Of a stretch of 64,000 nt of DNA, positions 7,998 through 16,288 are shown piece by piece (the first letter of the stretch is position 1; each line of letters starts with the position of its first letter). The stretch spans positions 186,001 through 250,000 of the forward strand of contig NZ_JAHLEL010000006.1 in NCBI RefSeq assembly GCF_020131355.1. The letters are read 5' to 3'. This DNA is from Pseudonocardia sp. ICBG1293 (GTDB lineage: Bacteria > Actinomycetota > Actinomycetes > Mycobacteriales > Pseudonocardiaceae). The notes under the pieces were generated by a model. It ran no database searches. It saw only the letters and a program-made list of their open reading frames with translations, and was not told the DNA's origin. The position numbers and the translations under genes are program-made.

Positions 7998-8630
7998 TCA
8001 GGCGCCGGTACCCGCCCCGACCGGCGCCGGGCGCAGCGTCAGCGGGAGCAGATCGCGCACCTCGGTGCGCAGGGTGTCCAGCGCGTGCGGGTCGTCGCCG
8101 ACCAGGAACCCCAGCAGGGCCTGCTGGAACACCCCGTCGACCATCCCGTAGGCCGCGTGCGGGCTCAGCGCGACCGCGGTGCCGGTGAGTTCGGCGTAGC
8201 GGGTGACGACCCGCTACACCATCTCCTCCAGCGTCCGGTCGATCTGGCCGACGGCCTCACGCAGGGTCGGTTCGAACATGCTCTGCGCCCGCAGGTCGTA
8301 CCAGAGGCGGTGCATCGGGGCCTCGTCGACGATCGTCTCGCACAGCTTGTCCGCGAACGCCGTGACCAGGCCGTCGGGTGTGGTCGCCTCGGCGACGGCG
8401 CCGTCGTAGCGGGTCACGCACACCGCCTTGTACTGCCGCACGCAGTAGACGATCAGCTCCAGCTTGTCGGTGAAGTAGTAGTGGACCACGCCGTGGCTGT
8501 ACGGGGAGTTCTGGGCGATCTCGCGCAGCGACGCCCGGGCGTAGCCGAGCTCGCCGAGGGTCTGCAGCGCCGAGTCCGCGAGCGCGCGGCGGCGCGCGTC
8601 GTGCTTGTCGACCGGGTTCGCCCGTGCCAC
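7998..8630 (-). pseudogene. TetR-family regulator interrupted by an in-frame amber codon
   Basis: The frame from GTG 8630 (GGGAGG upstream) gives a TetR N-terminus: 'ALQTLGELGYARASLREIAQ' and a recognition helix region 'SPYSHGVVHYYFTDKLELIV'. At 8214-8216 it meets TAG (codon 139, after 'RTLEEMV'). Beyond it the same frame continues sensibly for 71 codons ('RVVTRYAELTGTAVALSPHA', 'YGMVDGVFQQALLGFLVGDD') to TGA at 7998, giving a normal total of 210 codons. The stop is therefore a nonsense mutation in a once full-length gene, removing the last third of the ligand-binding and dimer domain. It is divergent from the dehydrogenase at 8785, which it probably once repressed. Confidence 0.82.
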
Positions 8631-8720
8631 GCGGCCACCTCCCGTCGCCGGACCGGGGGCCACTGTAACCGACCGTTGCGTCCTCGACGTCGTCGTTCTG
8701 GACACCCGCCCGACGATGTC

Positions 8721-8734
8721 TTGACAACTGGTCA
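8721..8734. promoter_or_regulatory. possible TetR operator / -35 region between TetR and SDR genes
   Basis: TTGACAACTGGTCA contains the inverted repeat TGAC-N5-GTCA (8722-8734) and begins with a consensus-like -35 hexamer. It lies about 50 bases upstream of the dehydrogenase start in the divergent spacer. The operator role is inferred from position and symmetry only. Confidence 0.4.
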
Positions 8735-8784
8735 GAGATCGCGGCAGCCTGTGGCCCACATCACCGATCGACAGTGGAGTCGCC

Positions 8785-9579
8785 GTGACGCAGATCGACC
8801 TGACCGGACGCACCGTGCTCGTGACCGGGGGCGCGCAGGGACTGGGCGAGGGGATGGCCCGTGCGCTGGCCGACTCCGGTGGACGGGTCGTCGTCGCGGA
8901 CCTGCAGGACGAGGCGGGCGGCACGCTCGCGAAGTCCCTCGGCGAGCAGCACGGCTTCGTGCACCTCGACGTCACCGACGACGCGTCGTGGACCGCCGCC
9001 GTCGCGGAGACGGTGGAACGCTTCGGCGGCCTCGACGTCGTGGTCAACAACGCGGGCGTCGAGGTCACCCAGCTGCTGGCCGACACCGAGCCCGACGACG
9101 TCCGCCGGATGCTCGAGATCAACCTGCTCGGCACGATGCTCGGCATCAAGCACGCCTTCCGGGCGATGCGGCCCGGCGGCCCGGCGGGCCGCGGCGGCGC
9201 GGTGATCAACGTGTCCTCGGTCGCCGCGACCATCGCGTTCCCCTCCATCGGCGGCTACTCCGCGACCAAGTCCGGCGTCGACCGGCTCACCCGGGTCGCG
9301 GCGATGGAGTCGGGCAAGCTCGGCTACGGGGTGCGGGTCAACTGCGTCTACCCCGGGCTCGTCCCGACCGCGATGGGGCAGAAGCTCGCCGTGGAGACCG
9401 CCGGTCTCGGGCTGTTCGAGAGCCCGGAGGCCGCGGTCGGCGCGGTCGTCGAGCTGACCCCGTCGGGCCGGCTGGGCGAGGTCGCCGACATCGCCGATGC
9501 GGTCGCGTTCCTGGCCTCGGACGCCGCCCGGTTCGTCAACGGTGCCGGCCTGCCGGTCGACGGCGGCATGGGCATGTGA
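8785..9579 (+). CDS. short-chain dehydrogenase/reductase (SDR)
   Basis: A 264-residue classical SDR. It has the NAD(P) motif T-G-G-A-Q-G-L-G at residues 13-20, D-V near 64, NNAG near 90, the catalytic Ser in 'VINVSSVAA', Y-S-A-T-K near residue 157, and the C-terminal 'FVNGAGLPVDGGMGM'. An acidic residue after the second strand (VVVADLQD) favours NAD over NADP. It is divergent from the broken TetR gene and ends at a strong hairpin. It is probably a hydroxyacyl or hydroxysteroid-type alcohol dehydrogenase; the substrate is unknown. Confidence 0.9.
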   Translation: MTQIDLTGRTVLVTGGAQGLGEGMARALADSGGRVVVADLQDEAGGTLAKSLGEQHGFVHLDVTDDASWTAAVAETVERFGGLDVVVNNAGVEVTQLLADTEPDDVRRMLEINLLGTMLGIKHAFRAMRPGGPAGRGGAVINVSSVAATIAFPSIGGYSATKSGVDRLTRVAAMESGKLGYGVRVNCVYPGLVPTAMGQKLAVETAGLGLFESPEAAVGAVVELTPSGRLGEVADIADAVAFLASDAARFVNGAGLPVDGGMGM

Positions 9580-9588
9580 GACCGGCGG

Positions 9589-9633
9589 AGGTCCGCGCCG
9601 CCCGGGATCACCGGTCCCGGGCGGCGCGGACCT
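9589..9633. terminator. perfect 19-bp stem hairpin between convergent genes
   Basis: AGGTCCGCGCCGCCCGGGA (9589-9607), a 7-base loop, and its exact complement (9615-9633). It lies between the convergent SDR and YihY genes, and the YihY stop codon is in the loop. There is no U-tract, as is common in actinobacteria. It could terminate both strands. Confidence 0.75.
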
Positions 9634-10420
9634 CGTCGAGCACCACGGTGGCGCGGAACCCGCACAGCACCAGGATGTGCAGCAGGTAGAGCCAGAGGAC
9701 CAGGGCGGACACCGTGCCGACCACCGGGAGCCCGGCGAACGGCGCCGACCACTCGATCGGGATGGCCAGGAACAGCAGGAAGCCCTGCAGGAACCCGGCC
9801 AGCACCGACCCGGTGCCGAACGCGCCGAGCACCAGGGCGCGCCGGCCCAGCCGGCCCGGCCCGACCAGGCCGAACACCGCGAGCAGTGCGGTCGACAGCG
9901 TCACCCACACCACGTGGAACGCGACGACGACCCCCCACACCAGCGACCAGCCGCCCGCGGCGTAGAGCGGCCCGACGTACGGCGCCGCGGCGAGCACGAC
10001 GAGCACCAGGAACGGCGCGACCGCCGCGACCCCCAGCAGGCCCGCGCGGCCGCGCCACCCGGTGAGCCGGTCGCGGGTCGCGGACATCTGGACGAACGCG
10101 CGGCGCAGTCCCTCGCCGTAGAGGCTGGCCGGGAACAGCACGACCAGTGCCTGCCACCAGGCCATCGACAGCGACACCGCGGCCAGCGTCCGCAGCGCCT
10201 CGGGGGTGCCGTGCCAGCCGGGCAGCCCGCCGACCGCCGCCTCCATCGCCGTGGTCACCGTCCCCGGTCCGGCCAGCGCCGCGCCGCCCCACAACGCGAC
10301 CATCGCCAGCGGGACCAGGCCGATCACCCCGAAGTAGGTCGCGCCGGCCGCCCACAGGGCGATGTCGCTGCCGGGGAAGGTCCTCCCGAGGCGGCGCGCG
10401 AGGACGCGCGCCCGGTTCAC
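9608..10420 (-). CDS. YihY/BrkB-like inner-membrane protein
   Basis: A 270-residue protein with about six hydrophobic segments and a cytoplasmic basic N-terminus ('RARVLARRLGRTFPGSD'). The start 'ALWAAGATYFGVIGLVPLAM' is characteristic of the YihY/BrkB family (formerly miscalled RNase BN). Its role is unknown, perhaps in transport or envelope maintenance. GTG 10420 was chosen because it begins just before the conserved basic segment and lies 36 bases from the divergent CDP-alcohol transferase gene; the frame stays open upstream across that gene, without meaning. Confidence 0.82.
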   Translation of the reverse strand: MNRARVLARRLGRTFPGSDIALWAAGATYFGVIGLVPLAMVALWGGAALAGPGTVTTAMEAAVGGLPGWHGTPEALRTLAAVSLSMAWWQALVVLFPASLYGEGLRRAFVQMSATRDRLTGWRGRAGLLGVAAVAPFLVLVVLAAAPYVGPLYAAGGWSLVWGVVVAFHVVWVTLSTALLAVFGLVGPGRLGRRALVLGAFGTGSVLAGFLQGFLLFLAIPIEWSAPFAGLPVVGTVSALVLWLYLLHILVLCGFRATVVLDEVRAARDR

Positions 10421-10456
10421 GGCGCGCCCCCGGTGCCGCCCTGGGACGCTGGTCCG

Positions 10457-11155
10457 ATGACGACCCGGGACGACGACGGCTGGTCGGCCCTGCACGGCGG
10501 CATCCGGCCGTCCCCGGTGGTACGCGGCTGGTTGCGGATGGTGCGGGTCCTCTCCTCGGGCCCGGTGGCGCGGGTCCCGCCGGACGTGCTGTCGCTGTCC
10601 GGTGTGCTGGTCCTGGCCGGGGCGTGGGCGGTGGCGCTCGCCGGCGCCCCGTGGACGGCGGTGACGGCGGCCCTCGTCGTCGCGGCCGGGGTGCTCGACG
10701 GTCTGGACGGCGCCGTCGCGCTGCGCACCGGGCGGGCCCGGCCACTGGGCGCGGTGGTCGACGCGGTCGCCGACCGCATCGGGGACCTGCTGCTCGGTGC
10801 GGTGCTGGTCGCACTCGGCGCCTCGACCGGCTGGGTCCTCGCGGCGCTGGCACTGGTGTTCGTGCACGAGTTCCTGCGGGCCAGGGCCCAGTCGGTCGGG
10901 ATGCCGGGGGTGGGCGCGGTCACCGTCGCCGAGCGACCGACCCGGCTGGTGGTCGTCGTGCTGCCCGCGCTCGGCGCGGCGGTGCTCCCGGCGGGCCCAC
11001 CGCTCCTGCCGCTGTCGTGGGGGACGGTGTTCGCGCTCACCTGGACGATCCTGGGTGCGGTCGGGCTGGCGCAGCTCGCGGCCGGCGTGGTCCGGACGGT
11101 CCCGCCGCGGTTCCCCGGGCCCCCGACGGGTCCGGCCCCGTCGCCGGGCCGATGA
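10457..11155 (+). CDS. CDP-alcohol phosphatidyltransferase family membrane protein
   Basis: A 232-residue membrane enzyme of the family that joins a CDP-alcohol to an acceptor alcohol. The catalytic motif is at residues 82-108: D-G-L-D-G-A-V-A-L, then eight residues, G-A-V-V-D-A-V-A-D. All four aspartates are present, but the usual Arg of D-G-x2-A-R is Leu. Several hydrophobic segments follow. It could be a phosphatidylglycerophosphate or phosphatidylinositol-phosphate synthase relative; the acceptor cannot be inferred. Its 3' end overlaps the convergent carotenoid desaturase by 119 bases. Confidence 0.82.
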   Translation: MTTRDDDGWSALHGGIRPSPVVRGWLRMVRVLSSGPVARVPPDVLSLSGVLVLAGAWAVALAGAPWTAVTAALVVAAGVLDGLDGAVALRTGRARPLGAVVDAVADRIGDLLLGAVLVALGASTGWVLAALALVFVHEFLRARAQSVGMPGVGAVTVAERPTRLVVVVLPALGAAVLPAGPPLLPLSWGTVFALTWTILGAVGLAQLAAGVVRTVPPRFPGPPTGPAPSPGR

Positions 11156-12620
11156 GCCCGGCGACGATCTCGGCCGACATCAGCACCAGCGGGATCCCGC
11201 CACCCGGGTGGGCGGAGCCGCCCACCAGGTGGAGCCCCGGCAGCGGGCCGCGGTTGGCGGGGCGGCGCAGCGCCGCCCGGGGACCGTGCGACGCGGTGCC
11301 GTAGATGGCGCCGCCCGGGGACCCCGTGCGCCGTTCCAGCTCGGCGGGGGTCAGGACCTCGGCGAACCGCACGCGGTCGCGCACGTCGGCGCCGCGGGCG
11401 GCGAGAACGTCGAGCACCCGGTCGCGGTAGCGCCCCGCGAGCCCGGGCTCGTCCCAGTCCACTCCCCGCCCCGGGTCGTGCAGTGGGGCGTTGACCAGCA
11501 CGAACCAGCCCTCCGATGCGTCGTCGGGACGCAGCGCGGGGTCGTCGGGGGCGTGCACGTACACCGTCGGGTCGGGAACCGGGCGCGGCTCGCGACCGAA
11601 GATCGCGTCGAACTCGGCGTCCTGGTCGCGCGGGAACCAGACCCGGTGCGCGGGCCCCGGCTCGCGGCCGGACAGCCCGAGCAGCAGCACGAACCCTGCG
11701 GTCGAGCGGGGGATGCGGCGCAGCCGTCGCCGGGCCCGGCGCGCTGCGTGGAACCTGGGGTCGCGGGGGAGCAGCCGTTCGTGCAGCACCTGCGCGTCCA
11801 CCCCGGACACGACCACGTCGGCGCGCACCGCGCGGCCGCCCGCCCGGACCCCGGCGGCCCGGCCACGCTCCACGATCACCTCGTCCACGGCCGTGCCCGG
11901 CTCCAGCGCGACCCCGAGTGCGACACAGCGCTCCACGACGGCGTCGACGATCCGGCGCAGCCCGCCCGGTACCCACCAGGCGCCGAACTCCTGCTCGACG
12001 AAGGCGGTCACCGCCAGCACCGACGGGGTACGGCGCGGGTCGGAGCCGGAGTAGGTGGCGTAGCGGTTCAGCCAGGTCCGCAGCCGCGGGTCGGCCAGCG
12101 CCCGCCTGCCCAGCCCGTCGAGGGAGCGCCACGGCGCGACCGCGCGCAGATCGGCGGGGCGGACGCTCATCCGGGCGAGCGCCGCCGTGGTCAGCGGGCG
12201 GCGCAGGACGGGCTCGGCGACGAGGTCCCACAGCCGCCGCGAGTGCGCGTGCAGCGCCGCCCACGACGCTCCGGCGCCGGCTCCGAGGGCGGCGTCCAGC
12301 GCGGCCGGGACCGCGGCCGCGGCGTGCGGCAGGTCCAGCCGGGTGCCGTCGGCGAACACGTACCTGCAGGCCGGGTCGACCGGTGTCACGGGCAGGTCCG
12401 CGGGGCCGCCGGTCGCGGTGAACAGGTCCTCCAGCAGGCCCGGCATCGTGAGCAGCGACGGCCCGGTGTCGAAGGTGAACCCGTCCCGGCGCACGACACC
12501 GAGCTTGCCGCCCGGGGTGTCGGCCTGCTCGAACACGGTGACCTCGTGCCCGGTGGCGGCGAGGCGTGCCGCCGTCGCCAGACCGCCCAGCCCGGCCCCG
12601 ACGACGACCACCCGGCTCAC
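11037..12620 (-). CDS. CrtI/CrtD-type carotenoid desaturase
   Basis: A 527-residue FAD-dependent desaturase. The N-terminal Rossmann motif is 'VVVVGAGLGGLATAARLAAT', followed by 'FEQADTPGGKLG' and 'FDTGPSLLTMP'. The C-terminus has 'GLHLVGGSAHPGGGIPLVLM', the bacterial carotenoid desaturase signature. It could be phytoene desaturase or a later 3,4-desaturase; sequence alone does not say. GTG 12620 overlaps the stop codon of the upstream glycosyltransferase (GTGA), so the two are probably translationally coupled. Confidence 0.86.
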   Translation of the reverse strand: MSRVVVVGAGLGGLATAARLAATGHEVTVFEQADTPGGKLGVVRRDGFTFDTGPSLLTMPGLLEDLFTATGGPADLPVTPVDPACRYVFADGTRLDLPHAAAAVPAALDAALGAGAGASWAALHAHSRRLWDLVAEPVLRRPLTTAALARMSVRPADLRAVAPWRSLDGLGRRALADPRLRTWLNRYATYSGSDPRRTPSVLAVTAFVEQEFGAWWVPGGLRRIVDAVVERCVALGVALEPGTAVDEVIVERGRAAGVRAGGRAVRADVVVSGVDAQVLHERLLPRDPRFHAARRARRRLRRIPRSTAGFVLLLGLSGREPGPAHRVWFPRDQDAEFDAIFGREPRPVPDPTVYVHAPDDPALRPDDASEGWFVLVNAPLHDPGRGVDWDEPGLAGRYRDRVLDVLAARGADVRDRVRFAEVLTPAELERRTGSPGGAIYGTASHGPRAALRRPANRGPLPGLHLVGGSAHPGGGIPLVLMSAEIVAGLIGPATGPDPSGARGTAAGPSGPRRPRAAPARPHPGSSR

Positions 12621-13843
12621 AGCGCCCGCCCCTTCCAGCTCAGCGTGCCGCGCCACCGGCCCGTCCAGGAGGACGCGAGCAGCCCGAGCAGGGCCAGCAC
12701 CGACACCGGGTGGGCGAGTGCGTCGACCCGGCCCCCGCGGACCGAGGGGCCGACGACCCACCGCCGGGCGGGCACCCGCCCGGCGACGGCGGCCGCGTAC
12801 CCCAGCAGGCCGACGCGCGACCCGGTCAGCGCGGCGACCGCGGGCAGCACGTGGACGACCAGCAGACCGGCGCCCACCGCGACCGCGCCGGCGGGCGAGC
12901 CGAACGCCGCCCACAGGGACTTGCGGTAGCCCGCACGCAGCTCGGCACCGGTCGCGTACATCCGGCAGGTCGCGACCGCCGACCCGTCGGCGATGCCGGT
13001 CCGGCCCCCGGCTGCGCGGACCGCCCTGGCGAGACCGATGTCGTCGAGCACGGCGCCCGAGACCGTCGCCCAGCCGCCCGCACGGGTCAGCGCGTCCGCC
13101 TCCACCAGCAGGAACTGCCCGTTCGCGACGGCCATCGACACCCGTCGCGACCGCTCGGCCACGGCCAGCGGCAGCGTCGTCAGCCAGGACCAGGCCAGCA
13201 GCGGCTGCACCAGCCGGCCGAGCAGCCCGGAGGCGATCTGCCGCGGCCACGGGCAGAGCAGGTCCAGCGGCCGGTCCCGGTCGCGCAGCAGCGCCACCGA
13301 CCCCGCGACCGCGTGCGGGGCCAGGACGACGTCGGCGTCGACGAAGACCAGGATCTCGCCGCGGGCGGCGTCGGCCAGCGCGGCGCAGGCGTGCGGCTTG
13401 CCGAGCACCCCGGGCGGGGGCGGGGTGCCGGTCAGCACGCGCAGCCGGGGGTCCCCGCTCGCGGCGGTGCGCACGACGTCGGCGGTCCCGTCGGACGAGC
13501 CGTCGTCGAGGACCAGGATCTCGACGTCGGCCAGGCCCCGCTGCCCGGTCAGCGCCCGCACCGTCGGCGCGATCCGGTGCGCCTCGTCGCGGGCCGGGAC
13601 CAGGACCGACACCGCAGCCGTGACCGTCGGCGGTACGGCGGACGGGCGGCGCAGCCCCGCCCGGTTCACCCAGGCCAGCACCGACCCCGCGGCGGCGAGG
13701 ACGGATCCGGCGGCCACGACCGGACGGACGGCGCGCAGCGACCGGCGGGGGAGCACCCGGACGACCCTACGGAGGGCGCGGTCCGGCCGCGCGGCGATCG
13801 TCGCCGGGGCGGACGACGCGCGGGCGTGCCCGGGTGGTGGCAC
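12617..13843 (-). CDS. family-2 glycosyltransferase, probably carotenoid glycosyltransferase
   Basis: A membrane-attached GT2 enzyme of about 408 residues. An N-terminal hydrophobic segment precedes the GT-A fold: 'VSVLVPARDEAHRIAPTVRA', 'VEILVLDDGSSDGT', and the metal-binding D-A-D in 'EILVFVDADVVL' (about residue 165). C-terminal hydrophobic segments follow. Placement between CrtI-like and CruF genes suggests that it glycosylates a hydroxylated carotenoid, like CruC/CruG. GTG 13843 was chosen to avoid overlap with the divergent CruF start; GTG 13909 is the next longer option. Confidence 0.8.
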   Translation of the reverse strand: MPPPGHARASSAPATIAARPDRALRRVVRVLPRRSLRAVRPVVAAGSVLAAAGSVLAWVNRAGLRRPSAVPPTVTAAVSVLVPARDEAHRIAPTVRALTGQRGLADVEILVLDDGSSDGTADVVRTAASGDPRLRVLTGTPPPPGVLGKPHACAALADAARGEILVFVDADVVLAPHAVAGSVALLRDRDRPLDLLCPWPRQIASGLLGRLVQPLLAWSWLTTLPLAVAERSRRVSMAVANGQFLLVEADALTRAGGWATVSGAVLDDIGLARAVRAAGGRTGIADGSAVATCRMYATGAELRAGYRKSLWAAFGSPAGAVAVGAGLLVVHVLPAVAALTGSRVGLLGYAAAVAGRVPARRWVVGPSVRGGRVDALAHPVSVLALLGLLASSWTGRWRGTLSWKGRAL

Positions 13844-13881
13844 CGTGGGACCCCCCGACCGGACCGTGTGGAGGTTCCTGC

Positions 13882-14736
13882 GTGGCGTTGGCCGCTGCCC
13901 CCCGGGCACTGCGCACGACCCTGCCCGCCTGGGTGCTGGTCGCGGGAGCGGTGACCGTGCAGGTCCTCTACCCGCTCACCCCCGAGCCGCTGCGGACGCC
14001 GGTGACGGTGCTCAGCGTGGCCGTGTTCTTCCTGGCCTCGGTCGCCGACGTCGTCCGGGTGCACGGCACCCGCGGCGGGCTGCTGCTGCTCGGCATCGCC
14101 GGTGGCGGGGGTCTGGTCGCCGAGTCCGTCGGTCTGGCCACGGGATGGCCCTTCGGCGGCTACGCCTACACCGGGACCCTCGGCGCGGAGGTGGCCGGCG
14201 TCCCGCTCGTGGTCCCGATGGCGTGGGCGATGATGGCGTGGCCCGCACTGGTCGTGGGCCGGACACTGGCCCGGCGCGGGCCGGGCGTCGTCGCCGTCGG
14301 GGCGTTCGCCCTGGCCGCCTGGGACGTGTTCCTCGACCCGCAGATGGTCGACGCGGGCCACTGGGTCTGGATGCGGCCCGACCCCGGGCTGCCGCTGGTC
14401 CCCGGCATCCCGCTGACGAACTACGCGGGCTGGCTGCTCGTCTCGCTGCTGATCGTCGGCATGCTGCACCGGTCGCTGCCCGAGGGTCCCCGGCGGTCCG
14501 GTCCCGCGGCGGCGCTCTACCTGTGGGTCTACGCCTCGTCGGTGCTCGCGCACCTGGTCTTCTTCGGCCTGCCCGGCTCGGCGGTGGCGGGCGGGGTGCT
14601 GATGGGGCTGGTCGCGGTCCCGTACGCGCTCGTCCTGCATCGCGACCGCGCCGCCCACCGTCCCGCCGCCCACCGTCCCGGCGCCCGGCACCCCGGCCGA
14701 CCCGGTCCGCACGTCCGTCCCGGAGGGACCCCGTGA
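13882..14736 (+). CDS. cruF: CruF-family carotenoid 1',2'-hydratase
   Basis: A 284-residue polytopic protein of the carotenoid biosynthesis (DUF422, CruF) family. It has about seven membrane segments with conserved inner motifs 'GWPFGGYAYTGTLG', 'WDVFLDPQMVDAGHWVW' and 'GIPLTNYAGW'. CruF adds water to the end double bond of acyclic carotenoid psi ends, creating the hydroxyl that can be glycosylated. The start GTG follows GGAGG (13870s). It is divergent from the glycosyltransferase and overlaps the next gene by GTGA. Confidence 0.88.
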   Translation: MALAAAPRALRTTLPAWVLVAGAVTVQVLYPLTPEPLRTPVTVLSVAVFFLASVADVVRVHGTRGGLLLLGIAGGGGLVAESVGLATGWPFGGYAYTGTLGAEVAGVPLVVPMAWAMMAWPALVVGRTLARRGPGVVAVGAFALAAWDVFLDPQMVDAGHWVWMRPDPGLPLVPGIPLTNYAGWLLVSLLIVGMLHRSLPEGPRRSGPAAALYLWVYASSVLAHLVFFGLPGSAVAGGVLMGLVAVPYALVLHRDRAAHRPAAHRPGARHPGRPGPHVRPGGTP

Positions 14737-16280
14737 GCGATCCGCTGCGCCACCGCGCCGCGCCCTTGCGCATGCGCCGGCGGCGACTCGTGACCCCCGA
14801 CCCGCTGCTGCCCCGCGAGGTGCCGGCCGGGTCGGAGGCGGTCGTCGTCGGGGGCGGGATCGCCGGGGTGTCCGCGGCGGTGGTGCTCGCCGAACGCGGG
14901 GTGCGGGTCACCGTGCTCGAGGCGGCCGACCACCTCGGCGGGCGGCTCGGTGCGTGGCCGCACACCCTGCCCGACGGCAGCGTGCAGCAGGTCGAGCACG
15001 GGTTCCATGCCTTCTTCCGGCAGTACTACACCTGGCGGTCGATCCTGCGCCGCGCCGACCCGCAGCTGTCGTTCCTGCGTCCGGTCGAGCACTACCCGGT
15101 GATCTCCGCGCGGTGGCCCGACGAGGACCTGTCGGGGCTGCCCGCCGCGCCGCCGTTCAACCTGCTCGCGCTGGCCCTGCGCAGCAGGAGCCTGTCGCGG
15201 CGCGAACTCACCTCGGCCGACCCCGACGCCGGGCGCGCCCTGCTCGCCTACGACCGGGCCACCACCACCGCCGAGCTGGACGGCGTCGACGCCGCGTCCT
15301 TCCTGGACCGGCTCGGGATGACCGAGCGCACCCGCAGCATGCTGTTCGAGGCGTTCGCCCGGTCGTTCTTCTGCAACCAGGGCGACCTGTCCGCCGCCGA
15401 GCTCGTCGCGATGTTCCACTACTACTTCCTCGGCAACCCCGAGGGCATCGGTTTCGACGCCCCGCGCACCGACCACGCGACGGCCGTGTGGCACCCGCTG
15501 TGGCGGTACCTGACCTCGCTCGGTGCGCACGTCCGTACCGGTGCCCGGGTCAGCGCGGTGCACCCCGACGGAGCGGGCTGGCGGGTCGAGGGTGCCGGGA
15601 CGCTCCGCACCCGCCACCTCGTGCTCGCCCTCGACCCGGGCGGGCTGCGCACGGTCGTCACCGGTTCGCCCGGGCTGGAGGCGACGGCCCCGCGGCTGCA
15701 CGGGCAGTGCGCGGCGCTGCGGGTCGCACCCCCGTTCGCGGTCAGCAGGCTGTGGCTGGACCGCGACGTCGCGCCGGGGCGGGCGGTGTTCAGCGCCGTC
15801 AGCGGGCAGCCGACCCTGGACTCGGTCACCGTCTACTCCCGGCTCGAGGAGCCCTCGGCACGGTGGGCCGCCGCGACCGGCGGGTCGGTGCTGGAGCTGC
15901 ACTCCTACTCCTGCGCCGAGCCCGACGCGGCGTCCGCGGCGGCGGCGCTGCGCGCCGAGCTGGCCGTGCTGTGGCCGGAGACCGCGGACGCGGCCGTCCT
16001 CGACCGGCTGGAGGCGACCGCGCCGGCGTTCCCGCCCGGGACGGCGGGCACCCGGCCGGGGGTGCGGACCGACGCCCGCGGGCTGCGGGTCGCCGGTGAC
16101 TTCGTCGAGATGCCCTATCTCGCCGGGCTGATGGAGCGCTCGTCGATGTCGGGGGTGCTCGCCGCGAACGACGTACTCGCCGAGCTGGGCGCCGCCGCCG
16201 AGCCGGTCGACGGGATCCCGCAGCGCGGGCTGCTCGCCGGGGTCCCGGCGGTGCGCGGTCGCCGCGCCGCGGCCGGCTGA
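14733..16280 (+). CDS. CrtU-like carotenoid FAD oxidoreductase (desaturase/methylase type)
   Basis: A 515-residue FAD amine-oxidase-fold protein. It has 'VVVGGGIAGVSAAVVLAERG' near residue 30 and the family signature 'VEHGFHAFFRQYYTWRSIL' near residue 86, which resembles beta-carotene desaturase/methyltransferase CrtU (isorenieratene or chlorobactene synthase). The C-terminus has 'LRVAGDFVEMPYLAGLMERS'. CrtU turns a beta ring into an aromatic ring. It is translationally coupled to CruF by a GTGA overlap, supporting a carotenoid role; the exact reaction is inference. Confidence 0.8.
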   Translation: MSDPLRHRAAPLRMRRRRLVTPDPLLPREVPAGSEAVVVGGGIAGVSAAVVLAERGVRVTVLEAADHLGGRLGAWPHTLPDGSVQQVEHGFHAFFRQYYTWRSILRRADPQLSFLRPVEHYPVISARWPDEDLSGLPAAPPFNLLALALRSRSLSRRELTSADPDAGRALLAYDRATTTAELDGVDAASFLDRLGMTERTRSMLFEAFARSFFCNQGDLSAAELVAMFHYYFLGNPEGIGFDAPRTDHATAVWHPLWRYLTSLGAHVRTGARVSAVHPDGAGWRVEGAGTLRTRHLVLALDPGGLRTVVTGSPGLEATAPRLHGQCAALRVAPPFAVSRLWLDRDVAPGRAVFSAVSGQPTLDSVTVYSRLEEPSARWAAATGGSVLELHSYSCAEPDAASAAAALRAELAVLWPETADAAVLDRLEATAPAFPPGTAGTRPGVRTDARGLRVAGDFVEMPYLAGLMERSSMSGVLAANDVLAELGAAAEPVDGIPQRGLLAGVPAVRGRRAAAG

Positions 16281-16288
16281 GCCCGCCC

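Noticed and set aside
8001..8028. Inverted repeat GGCGCCGGT...ACCGGCGCC as a terminator for the SDR at 7194
   Set aside because: It lies inside the ancestral TetR coding region and is short. GC-rich coding DNA gives such repeats often, so I did not list it.
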